From assembly GCF_014203235.1 (NCBI RefSeq), contig NZ_JACHIN010000012.1:62001-126000 (forward strand): 64,000 nt of DNA, read 5' to 3'. Below are positions 27,092-34,101 of the stretch, piece by piece; position 1 is the first letter of the stretch; every line of letters starts with the position of its first letter. The DNA is from Nonomuraea endophytica (GTDB lineage Bacteria; Actinomycetota; Actinomycetes; Streptosporangiales; Streptosporangiaceae). Below the pieces are notes generated by a model, which had not been told where the DNA came from, searched no databases, and saw only the letters and a program-made list of their open reading frames with translations. The position numbers and the translations under genes are program-made.

Positions 27092-28151
27092 GATCACCGA
27101 AGACCTGCTCGACGACATGGCCAGGGGAGCTGGCATCCTCGGCACCGGGGGCGGCGGCGACCCCTACGTCGGCAAGCTGCTGGCCCGCGAGGCGATCCGC
27201 CGGCACGGCCCGGTGCCCCTGTACTCGATCGACGAGGTGCCGGCCGACGCCACCGTCGTGCCGATCTCCACGATGGGCGCGCCCACGGTGATGCTGGAGA
27301 AGCTGCCCGCCGGGACCGAGGAACTGGCCGTCCTGCGCGCCCTGGAGGCCGTGATCGGGCGGCCCGCCACGCACATCGTGCCCATCGAGATCGGCGGCAT
27401 GAACTCGCTCATCCCCATCGCCGCGGCCGCCCAGGCGGGACTGCCCCTGGTCGACGGCGACGCCATGGGCCGCGCCTTCCCCGAGGCGCAGATGGTCCTG
27501 CCCACGCTCATGGGGGTGCGCAACACGCCGATGGCGCTGGCCGACGACAAGGGCAACACGCTCGTCGTGGACGCGGTCTCCAACCACTGGGCCGAGAAGA
27601 TCGCCAGGGCGGCGTGCGTACGGATGGGCTGCCAGCTCTCCTCCGCCGACACCGTCCTGCGCGGGTCGCAGCTGCGTGACGGGCTGGTTCCCGCCACACT
27701 CACCCTGGCGGAAGACCTGGGCCGTGCCGTACGGCTGGCGCGCGCCGCGCACAGCTCGCCGGTCGGGGCCGCGCTGGCCGTACTGGATGGGACGGAGCTG
27801 TTCGCGGGCAAGGTCGTCGACGTCGAGCGCCGCACGACCGGCGGCTTCGCCCGCGGCACGGCGCGCCTGGAGTCGTCGCACGGGGCGCTGGAGCTCAGCT
27901 TCCAGAACGAGCATCTGCTGGCCAGCCGCGGCGGCAGGACCGTGGCCACCACCCCCGACCTGATCTGCGTCCTGGACACCGAGTCCGGCGAACCGGTCAC
28001 CACCGAGGCGCTCCGCTACGGCCTGCGGGTCACCGTCATCGGCGCGCCCTGCGACCCGCGCTGGCGCACGCCCGAGGGCCTGGAGCTGGCCGGGCCGCGC
28101 TACTTCGGTTACGACTGCGACTACGAGCCGCTGGCGGGCCGTCCGTCTTGA
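27084..28151 (+). CDS. DUF917 (S-methyl-thiohydantoin-desulfurase-like) protein, second copy
   Basis: A 355-aa DUF917 protein with LGTGGGGDPYVGK, PISTMGAPTVMLEKLP, PIEIGGMNSLIPIAAAAQ, DGDAMGRAFPE and ALRYGLRVTVIGAPCDPRWRTPEGL. It is closer to the family consensus than the first copy (GGDPY is kept here, GGTVA there). It starts inside the end of the intact HyuA-like gene, so these two form a coupled functional pair. Last gene of the operon; its stop lies within the promoter of the next gene. Confidence 0.88.
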   Translation: MREITEDLLDDMARGAGILGTGGGGDPYVGKLLAREAIRRHGPVPLYSIDEVPADATVVPISTMGAPTVMLEKLPAGTEELAVLRALEAVIGRPATHIVPIEIGGMNSLIPIAAAAQAGLPLVDGDAMGRAFPEAQMVLPTLMGVRNTPMALADDKGNTLVVDAVSNHWAEKIARAACVRMGCQLSSADTVLRGSQLRDGLVPATLTLAEDLGRAVRLARAAHSSPVGAALAVLDGTELFAGKVVDVERRTTGGFARGTARLESSHGALELSFQNEHLLASRGGRTVATTPDLICVLDTESGEPVTTEALRYGLRVTVIGAPCDPRWRTPEGLELAGPRYFGYDCDYEPLAGRPS

Positions 28152-28188
28152 CATGCAGCCGGATGGCTGCCTAAATTAAAGGCAGCCA
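28148..28188 (+). promoter_or_regulatory. Promoter overlapped by an inverted-repeat operator
   Basis: TTGACA (28148-28153) and TAAATT (28172-28177) are 18 bp apart. A 9-bp inverted repeat TGGCTGCCT (28164-28172) and AGGCAGCCA (28180-28188) with a 7-bp spacer covers the -10 element, so bound ArsR-type protein would block polymerase. An outer pair ATGCAG/CTGCAT (28153-28158, 28194-28199) adds symmetry. Confidence 0.75.
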
Positions 28189-28214
28189 AACGACTGCATA
28201 TCGACAGGGCGAGC

Positions 28215-29006
28215 ATGGACGAGGTCTTCAAGGCACTGGCCGATCCGAGCCGTCGCGCACTGCTCGACTCGCTCAACGCCCGCAACGGGCAGACGCTGCG
28301 CGAGCTGTGCGCCGGACTCGACATGGCCAGACAGTCCGTCAGCAAGCACCTCGCGGTGCTGGAGGAGGCCGAACTCGTCGCCACCGTGCGGCGGGGGCGG
28401 GAGAAGCTGCACTACCTCAACGCCGCGCCCGTGCACGAGATCGCCCATCGGTGGATCAGCCGCTACGACCAGCCCAGGGTCCAAGCCCTGGCGGACCTGA
28501 AACTCGCCCTGGAGGAGACCCCGATGGACGCCCCGACCTTCGTCTACACCACCTACATCCGCACCACCCCGCAGAAGCTGTGGCAGGCGCTGACCGACCC
28601 CGCCTTCACCCGCCGCTACTGGGCCACGGAGTTCACCACGGACTGGTCCGCCGGCTCGCCGATGACCTGGGACAACCACGGCGTGCTGCTCAGCGACCCG
28701 GAGCAGGTCGTGCTGGAGGCCGAGCCCTACACGCGGCTCTCCTATACCTGGCACGCCATCACCCCGGAGCTCGCCAAGCGCTTCGGCTGGGACGACGAAC
28801 TCCTCGCCCGGCTCTCCGGCGAGCCCCGCTCGAAGGTCACCTTCACGATCGAGGAGAACGCGCAGGTCGTGAAGCTCACCGTCGTGCACGACGGCTTCGA
28901 GCCCGGATCGAGCCTGGCCGAGATGGTCAGCCACGGCTGGCCGAACGTGATCGCTAGCCTGAAGACGCTGCTGGAGACGGGCGAACCGCTGCCGGAAGAC
29001 GCGTGA
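28215..29006 (+). CDS. ArsR helix-turn-helix fused to SRPBCC (AHSA1) domain
   Basis: A 263-aa two-domain protein. Residues 1-90 are an ArsR winged helix (FKALADPSRRALLDSL, MARQSVSKHLAVLEEAELV) without the CxCxx metal-site cysteines. Residues 105-255 are an AHSA1/START-like ligand-binding domain (TTYIRTTPQKLWQALTDP, RRYWATEF, SHGWPNVIASLKTLLE). Each part is common; the fusion suggests a repressor that senses a hydrophobic ligand through the SRPBCC cavity. It is preceded by its own promoter/operator, so autoregulation is likely. Its 3' end overlaps the convergent gene by 53 nt. Confidence 0.88.
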   Translation: MDEVFKALADPSRRALLDSLNARNGQTLRELCAGLDMARQSVSKHLAVLEEAELVATVRRGREKLHYLNAAPVHEIAHRWISRYDQPRVQALADLKLALEETPMDAPTFVYTTYIRTTPQKLWQALTDPAFTRRYWATEFTTDWSAGSPMTWDNHGVLLSDPEQVVLEAEPYTRLSYTWHAITPELAKRFGWDDELLARLSGEPRSKVTFTIEENAQVVKLTVVHDGFEPGSSLAEMVSHGWPNVIASLKTLLETGEPLPEDA

Positions 29007-30144
29007 TGTACACGTTCATGCCGGTGAAGTCGAGGGTGACGCTGTAGGGCTTGTAGAAGGCGTGGGCGAAGTCGGCCAGCTTGTAGAACCCTTCGTCGCC
29101 GAGCGTGCTCTTCCCGCCCGCGTAGCAGTAGGCGCCCTTGGCGGTGGCGTCGCCGAGGCGTACCTCCCTGGGATAGCACGGGTAGGCGACGACCGGCTGC
29201 CCTCCGGCATAGCCGTCCATCGGACGGTCGCGGTCGACGCCGATCCCCAGCCGCTTGGCGGTATCCGCGGAGATGCCCGCCACCTGCTCGCCGGTGCCTC
29301 CGAGGTTCAGCGCCACCACCCCGGTCTCTGAGCCCGCGACACTGCCCTCGGTGTGCAGCAGATGCTCACCGGCCAGCCACAGCGGCAGCGGCTTCACACC
29401 CGCTCGTGCGGCTGTTTCGGGGGTACGGCGGCGCAGAATCAGCGACCGGCCCGCGTAATCGAACGTGGACAGGAAATGGTAGAAGATCCACGTGCCGATC
29501 ATGCCGTCGATGTCTTCGTCCGAGTCCGGCTCCGACCACCCCACGGGGATGTTGCGTAGTTCGATGCCGCCCAGCTTGAAGGACTCCAGCACCCCGTAAT
29601 ACAGCCAGATGACGTCGCCGAAGGCCTCGATCTTCTGCTTGGCCACAGCGCGCAGCCCGGCCTCCTTGGCGACTTTCGCGCTCACCCCCAAACCGCCGAC
29701 GCGCGTGTAGAACGAGAACCTCTTGGGTGGTCCGCCATTGACCGAGGCCTCTACCAGCGGAAACGGATCCGTCTCCAGCCACGGCAGCCGCGCGACGTCG
29801 CCGTGGATCTGGTACGGCCGGCCGCGGAAAGCCGCGAACTGTTTGGCGTAGGCCTCCTCGCCGGCTGTTTTCCAGCAGGGTGCGGCGAGGGCGAACTTGT
29901 CCTGCCGCGTGTAGCAGTCGGCCAGCAACCGGTTGGTCCGCTTGTCGCCGGGGGCCAGGTGGAGGGCCATCGTGAGGTACTTCTCGGCGTTGGCGAATTC
30001 GTTGCCGAGCAGGGCCACGTAGCCGCGTTGCCGTACGGCGTGGAGGTTCTTGGGGTCCTTTTTCAGCAGTTCCTCATACGCGCGGCCGGCCCGCTCGAAC
30101 TTCCCGGCCCTGAACAGCGCGTCCGCGGCTAGAGCAGTAACCAA
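28954..30144 (-). CDS. TPR protein with a retropepsin-like domain lacking catalytic residues
   Basis: Residues up to about 100 form TPR repeats (ADALFRAGKFERAGRAYEELLKKDPKN, split by family spacing, then FANAEKYLTMALHLAPGD). The rest has the layout of a bacterial retropepsin-like aspartyl protease (VEASVNGGPPKRFSFY, then VVALNLGGTGEQVAG), but the two Asp-Thr-Gly motifs read Tyr-Thr-Arg and Asn-Leu-Gly. It should therefore bind peptide or substrate rather than cut it. The frame extends to GTG 30174; TTG 30144 has AAGGAG 6 nt upstream and is preferred (396 aa). Function unknown. Confidence 0.7.
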   Translation of the reverse strand: MVTALAADALFRAGKFERAGRAYEELLKKDPKNLHAVRQRGYVALLGNEFANAEKYLTMALHLAPGDKRTNRLLADCYTRQDKFALAAPCWKTAGEEAYAKQFAAFRGRPYQIHGDVARLPWLETDPFPLVEASVNGGPPKRFSFYTRVGGLGVSAKVAKEAGLRAVAKQKIEAFGDVIWLYYGVLESFKLGGIELRNIPVGWSEPDSDEDIDGMIGTWIFYHFLSTFDYAGRSLILRRRTPETAARAGVKPLPLWLAGEHLLHTEGSVAGSETGVVALNLGGTGEQVAGISADTAKRLGIGVDRDRPMDGYAGGQPVVAYPCYPREVRLGDATAKGAYCYAGGKSTLGDEGFYKLADFAHAFYKPYSVTLDFTGMNVYITRLPAAVRPSPAASSG

Positions 30145-30298
30145 GGCCGTCTCCTTCTTTGTGATCGCACCCACCCACTATTGGCAAGCCGTGTTCCCGC
30201 TTCGTCCTCGCCGTGTCATGGCTGTGTCACCGGTGGTTTGCGGCCCGATCCTGCGGACAGGGGAAAGGTCCGAGACGAAGAGACCTAGGGGAATCGAT

Positions 30299-30511
30299 AT
30301 GGGCCTGGACGACAAGGTTTCCAACAAGGCCGAGGAAGTCGGCGGCAAGGTCAAGGAGGGCCTCGGGCGCGCGACCGACGACAAGCGCCTTGAGGCCGAA
30401 GGGCGGGCCGACCAGAGCAAGAGCAAGCTCAAGCAGGCCGGCGAGAAGGTCAAGGACGCGGCCAAGAACGTCAAGGACGCGATCACCCCTGACTCGAAGG
30501 ACCGGCGCTAG
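30299..30511 (+). CDS. CsbD-family stress protein
   Basis: A 70-aa hydrophilic, highly charged protein with the CsbD pattern (DKVSNKAEEVGGKVKEGLG, ATDDKRLEAEGRADQ). Such proteins are induced in general stress, in Bacillus under SigB; their molecular role is unsettled. Start ATG 30299 with AGGGGA upstream. It stands alone and ends 12 nt before a strong bidirectional hairpin. Confidence 0.92.
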   Translation: MGLDDKVSNKAEEVGGKVKEGLGRATDDKRLEAEGRADQSKSKLKQAGEKVKDAAKNVKDAITPDSKDRR

Positions 30512-30523
30512 GAACACGAACCC

Positions 30524-30560
30524 GCAGAAGGCGGCATCCATCGAGGATGCCGCCTTCTGC
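30524..30560. terminator. Bidirectional terminator hairpin
   Basis: Perfect 16-bp arms (GCAGAAGGCGGCATCC and its complement) with a 5-nt loop sit between the convergent csbD-like and PNPOx-like genes. AGAAGG/CCTTCT at the base gives a short A/T-flanked stem usable from both sides. Confidence 0.85.
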
Positions 30561-30564
30561 CGTC

Positions 30565-31077
30565 TCAGCCGAGGCCGGTCAAGCGCCATCGGGTGGCGCT
30601 GAACCCGTTCTCCTTGCCGAACGCGAACACCCGCGCCGGCTCGACCGCGTAGACGTGCCGAGGGTCGGTGTCGGCCGGGTCGTAGAACTCGCCGTCTCTG
30701 ACGACCGGATGCCACCACGGATACTTGGGCGGAAACAGCTCCGCGATCTGGCCCAGCCGGTCCGTGTCCCGGACCCGATGGGCGGTGCCTTCGAGGACCA
30801 GGTCGACCTCAGGACCGGGCACCGTGATCGCGCAGCCGTCGTTCCGCGTGAGGTTGCGGGCCTTGCGGGCCTGACTGAAGGTGACGAAACAGACCGTATC
30901 TTCGAGCCAGACAGCCAGCACCGGCACCACGTGCGGCCGCCCGTCCCGGTCGGTGGTGGCGAGCAGGTAGTCGCCCGCTCCGGCCACCCGCGTGCGTACG
31001 TCGGCCCAGCTGAGAGCTGTCAGCGGTGTGCCGTGAGGACTGGACAGTTGCTCGGGGACGGGCGTGTAGGTCGTCAT
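30565..31077 (-). CDS. Pyridoxamine 5'-phosphate oxidase-family (FMN or F420-binding split-barrel) protein
   Basis: A 170-aa split beta-barrel protein (YLLATTDRDGRPHVVPVLAVW, VCFVTFSQARKARNLTRN, PARVFAFG). These proteins bind FMN or F420 and act as oxidoreductases or general stress proteins; the cofactor is not decided by sequence. The frame starts at ATG 31083, but ATG 31077 lies exactly 7 nt after a TAGCGT -10 element, so I take it as the start of a leaderless mRNA. The upstream 28-bp element is shared with the hydrolase gene at 32480. Confidence 0.85.
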   Translation of the reverse strand: MTTYTPVPEQLSSPHGTPLTALSWADVRTRVAGAGDYLLATTDRDGRPHVVPVLAVWLEDTVCFVTFSQARKARNLTRNDGCAITVPGPEVDLVLEGTAHRVRDTDRLGQIAELFPPKYPWWHPVVRDGEFYDPADTDPRHVYAVEPARVFAFGKENGFSATRWRLTGLG

Positions 31078-31084
31078 ACCCATG

Positions 31085-31129
31085 ACGCTAGGCGGATCGG
31101 CTCATTACGAAAAGCGATGGTTTCCGATC
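31085..31129 (-). promoter_or_regulatory. Leaderless promoter with shared 28-bp element (copy 1)
   Basis: Read on the reverse strand: a 28-bp element at 31129-31102 (begins GATCGGAAACC, ends TTTTCGTAATGA), 11 nt, then TAGCGT at 31090-31085, then 7 nt to ATG 31077. The same arrangement occurs upstream of the gene at 32480, with 26 of 28 positions identical. Confidence 0.75.
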
Positions 31130-31154
31130 GAGGCAATCGTAGTGAGCGATGCTC

Positions 31155-31730
31155 CTATCGGCTGCCGGCGATCTGGGTGACGAGGAGGTCGAGCCGCTCC
31201 GTCTGGCCGTCCGGGCGGATGCGGCCGCCGGCCGACAGGGCGGCCATGCCGTGCAACGCGCTCCAGGTGACCTCGGCGAACAGTTCGCGGCGCGGGTTGT
31301 CCGGGCGGAAGCAGTTCACGAACTCGTCGAAGCCTGCGCGCAGCGGGGGCGGAGTCTCGGCGTGCGCGAACTTCACGTCGGTCGGCAGGACGAACATGGC
31401 CTGGTAGAGGGCGGGATGCTCGGCCGCGAACTCCAGGTAGGCGCGGCAGACGGCATGCAGTGCCTGGGGCGGCTCGGGGGTGGCCGGCCGGGCGTCGCGC
31501 AGGCGGACCGCGAGTTCGCCGAAGCCCTCGATGGCGACGGCGCGCAGGATGGCGTCCTTCCCGTCGAAGTGGCTGTAGAGCACGGGCTGGCTGTACTCGA
31601 CGCGCTCGGCCAGCCTTCGCGTGGTCACCGCCTCCCATCCTTCGGCCTCCGCCAGTTCGCGGGCGGCCGTGATGATCAGCTGATGGCGTTGGGCACGCTC
31701 GCGTTCGCGGCGATTGGTGATAGCGGACAT
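31155..31730 (-). CDS. TetR-family transcriptional regulator
   Basis: A 191-aa repressor with the N-terminal TetR helix-turn-helix (IITAARELAEAEGWEAVTTRRLAERVEYSQPVLYSHF in pieces; residues 15-62) and a helical ligand domain ending DLLVTQIAG. It is divergent from a small membrane-protein gene, and the gap contains inverted repeats with CTAGCG half-sites. It most likely represses that gene and itself. Confidence 0.92.
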   Translation of the reverse strand: MSAITNRRERERAQRHQLIITAARELAEAEGWEAVTTRRLAERVEYSQPVLYSHFDGKDAILRAVAIEGFGELAVRLRDARPATPEPPQALHAVCRAYLEFAAEHPALYQAMFVLPTDVKFAHAETPPPLRAGFDEFVNCFRPDNPRRELFAEVTWSALHGMAALSAGGRIRPDGQTERLDLLVTQIAGSR

Positions 31731-31740
31731 GACATCAGCA

Positions 31741-31804
31741 TAGCAACGCTAGAAATCGTGTCCACGATAGGTGTATCGTCGCTATCACTTCTAGCGCCGC
31801 TAGA
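31741..31804. promoter_or_regulatory. TetR operator region with CTAGCG half-sites
   Basis: A perfect 15-bp palindrome TCTAGCG-C-CGCTAGA lies at 31790-31804, just before the RBS of the membrane protein. A related but imperfect site (TAGCAACGCTAGA, 31741-31753) lies 10 bp before the tetR start. Two sites suit control of both divergent genes. Confidence 0.72.
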
Positions 31805-31824
31805 TTTTGAGAGAGGGACCACTC

Positions 31825-32202
31825 ATGCTCAGCACCATCGCCACCGTGCTCGCCGGACTGATCGGCGCGGGCGTCATCTTCATGGGCGCCCACTTCTTCT
31901 GGGCGCCTCACTCCGCGGCCGGCTTCGGCATCCCCGGCACGCCGACCGAGGACCCCGGCTTCCGCGCCTGGCTGTCGGTCAAGGCGATGCGCGACATCGT
32001 CGCTGGAGTCCTCATCCTCATCGTGCTGGTCGGCGGGACCACCCACCTGCTGGGCTGGATCATGCTGGCCGCCGCCGTCATCCCCGTCGGCGACGCGGTG
32101 ATCGTGCTGCGCAGCAAGGGGCCCAAGGCGACCGCCTACGGCGTCCACGCCGCCACCGCCGCGGTGATGCTGGTGATCGGCGCACTCCTGCTCATCGCGT
32201 GA
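31825..32202 (+). CDS. Small membrane protein, DUF4267 type
   Basis: A 125-aa protein with four hydrophobic segments (residues about 5-25, 57-75, 78-95, 107-124) and the conserved FGIPGTPTEDPGFRAWLSVKAMRDI stretch in two blocks, typical of DUF4267 proteins. No function is known. The ATG at 31825 follows GAGAGAGGGACC. The position next to the divergent TetR gene and its operator suggests repression until a ligand is present. Confidence 0.8.
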   Translation: MLSTIATVLAGLIGAGVIFMGAHFFWAPHSAAGFGIPGTPTEDPGFRAWLSVKAMRDIVAGVLILIVLVGGTTHLLGWIMLAAAVIPVGDAVIVLRSKGPKATAYGVHAATAAVMLVIGALLLIA

Positions 32203-32214
32203 CCGGCTACGCGA

Positions 32215-32423
32215 TGGATCCGAGCACCAGGGCAGCGATCACCGGGCTTCACCGCCGACCTCGCCAAGGACCTCGACCCGGACACTCTCGCCGTGGTACG
32301 CGCCATGGACGCCCTGCTCGCCCTCTCTATTACCGGGCGGTCTTCACCGACCAGACGCCCACTCCCGAATGGGCGCGCACCCTCGTGTCGCATCTGCCGG
32401 GAGTCATCACTTCTGGCGATTGA
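32215..32423 (+). pseudogene. Remnant of a TetR-family regulator (C-terminal part, frameshifted)
   Basis: Two adjoining frames together give a TetR C-terminal domain: FTADLAKDLDPDTLAVVR then AMDALLAL in one frame, then LYYRAVFTDQTPTPEWARTL and VSHLPGVITSGD in another, ending with TGA 32421-32423. The switch lies near 32315-32325. No helix-turn-helix part is found upstream because the DUF4267 gene ends at 32202. I read it as the decayed tail of a second TetR gene. Confidence 0.65.
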
Positions 32424-32426
32424 GTT

Positions 32427-32472
32427 GATCGGAAACAATCGCTTTTCGTGATGACTGTCCGGCCCCTAGCGT
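32427..32472 (+). promoter_or_regulatory. Leaderless promoter with shared 28-bp element (copy 2)
   Basis: The 28-bp element (begins GATCGGAAACA, ends TTTTCGTGATGA) is at 32427-32454, followed by 12 nt and TAGCGT at 32467-32472, then 7 nt to ATG 32480. It differs from copy 1 at two positions and one spacer nucleotide. Confidence 0.75.
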
Positions 32473-32479
32473 GGACGTC

Positions 32480-33160
32480 ATGAGCACATTCGTATTGATT
32501 CACGGTGGCGGAGACGTCGGGTGGTCCTGGCACCTGGTGGAGGCCGAGCTGCGCGCCCGGGGCCACGACGTGCTGGCTCCCGACCTCCCGGGCGATGACG
32601 AGTCGAAGACCCTGACGGACTACGCCGACGCCGTGGTCGAGGCCGTCGGTGACAGGCGGGACCTGGTCGTCGTGGGCCACTCCTTCGGCGCGTTCACCGC
32701 CCCGCTGGTCGCCGACCGGCTGTCCGCCGACGTGCTGGTCCTGCTGGCCGGCATGATCCCGACACCGGGCGAGTCGCCGGACGAGTGGTGGGCCAATACC
32801 GGCTACCAGAACGCGGCTGAGGAGCAGGCCAAGCACGATGGCGGCCTGACCGGCAACGCGGACCCGTACGTGAGCTTCTACCACGATGTGCCGCGAGAGC
32901 TGGCGCGGGAGGCGATGAGCAAGGAGCGCGCGCACCCGTCGAGCGCCGCGTCAGCCGCTCCGTGGCCGCTGGCCGCATGGCCGGACGTGCCGACGAGGTT
33001 CGTGCTCTGCACCGAGGACCGCTTCTTCCCGCCGGACTTCATGCGCCGCCTGGCGGCCGACCGTCTGGGCATCGTCCCCGACGAGATCGCGGGCAGCCAC
33101 TGCGTCGCGCTCGGCCGCCCCAAGCAGGTGGCGGACCTGCTGGTGGGCTACGCGACCTGA
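32480..33160 (+). CDS. Alpha/beta hydrolase
   Basis: A 226-aa hydrolase of the small EstC/salicylate-esterase-like type: FVLIHGGGDVGWSW, nucleophile GHSFGAF, acid region CTEDRFFPPDF, and histidine in AGSHCVALGRP. The GTG at 32471 is in frame but falls in the -10 element, so ATG 32480, 7 nt after TAGCGT, is taken as a leaderless start. Co-regulation with the PNPOx-like gene at 30565 is suggested by the shared upstream element. Confidence 0.88.
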   Translation: MSTFVLIHGGGDVGWSWHLVEAELRARGHDVLAPDLPGDDESKTLTDYADAVVEAVGDRRDLVVVGHSFGAFTAPLVADRLSADVLVLLAGMIPTPGESPDEWWANTGYQNAAEEQAKHDGGLTGNADPYVSFYHDVPRELAREAMSKERAHPSSAASAAPWPLAAWPDVPTRFVLCTEDRFFPPDFMRRLAADRLGIVPDEIAGSHCVALGRPKQVADLLVGYAT

Positions 33161-33282
33161 GCATCACAACTGGCCAGGTGGGGTTGTCCCTACTGTGGGT
33201 TGGCCTGCTGGCATGATCACCCAGACAAAGACGGACATATAGCTTCATAACGTCATAAAAACCCGACGAAGGGGCTTTGTTC

Positions 33283-34101
33283 GTGTCTGGCACCACCTCG
33301 TTCCGCCGTGTCGTCTCCCGCTCCGCCGTCGTCGTGCTGGCCGGAGCGGCCTGCCTCGCGGCCACCGCCGGGAGCGCCGGAGCGATCATCAACGGCTCCA
33401 AGCCCACCGAGTCCTACCCGTTCATGGCATCCATCTCGATCACCGCCCCACTCCTGGGCCTGAAGGACGGCAACTGCGGCGCGGCCCTGATCGACCCGCG
33501 GTGGGTCGTGACCGCCGCGCACTGCCTCGACATGGAGATCGGCTCGATCCCGGCGGGAACGGTGCGCGTCGGCAGCGACGAGCGCAAGTCCGGCGGGGTC
33601 GTCCGCAAGATCGCCCAGGCGTTCAAGCACCCCGGCTACGCCCAGAACACCCCGAACAAAAACGACATCGCGCTGGTACGCCTGGACCGGCCGGTCACCG
33701 TCCAACCCATCAAGATCGCAAACCAGGCGGGCAGGCCCGGCACCCCGACCCGGATCATGGGCTTCGGCATCACCAGGTTCAGCACCAACCCGGCCGAGTG
33801 GAAGATGCCCAACGGGCTCCGCCAGCTCGACACCCGCCGCGGCGCCGTCTCCGAGTGCGGCACCGGGTACGCCGACGCCACCCGCCTGTGCACGGTCAGC
33901 CGGAAGCCCCGGGCCATGGCCTGCAACGGCGACTCCGGCGGCCCGCAGATCCAGCGCGGCCGCGGCGGCCGCTGGGAGCTGATCGGCGTCACCTCCGGCC
34001 CCGGCGCCAAGAGTCCCTCCTGCGACCAGGGCCCCGGCCTCTACACCAACGTGCCCGCCTACACCGACTGGATCAACAAGACCATCCGCGCGGGAGGTTA
34101 G
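33283..34101 (+). CDS. Secreted trypsin-like serine protease (S1 family)
   Basis: A 272-aa protein with a signal peptide (residues 1-34, ends SAGAIING where mature trypsins begin IxNG). Catalytic triad His80 (VVTAAHC), Asp128 (NDIALVRL) and Ser218 (GDSGGP); four or more cysteines suit disulfides. GTG 33283 with AAGGGG upstream is the start; the TTG two codons earlier is less likely. No clear propeptide, so IING probably becomes the N-terminus after signal cleavage. Its stop overlaps the convergent reductase stop by 4 nt. Confidence 0.93.
   Translation: MSGTTSFRRVVSRSAVVVLAGAACLAATAGSAGAIINGSKPTESYPFMASISITAPLLGLKDGNCGAALIDPRWVVTAAHCLDMEIGSIPAGTVRVGSDERKSGGVVRKIAQAFKHPGYAQNTPNKNDIALVRLDRPVTVQPIKIANQAGRPGTPTRIMGFGITRFSTNPAEWKMPNGLRQLDTRRGAVSECGTGYADATRLCTVSRKPRAMACNGDSGGPQIQRGRGGRWELIGVTSGPGAKSPSCDQGPGLYTNVPAYTDWINKTIRAGG

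Noticed and set aside
32471..32479. GTG at 32471 as start of the alpha/beta hydrolase
   Set aside because: The codon lies inside the TAGCGT -10 element, while ATG 32480 fits a leaderless start and the usual N-terminus.
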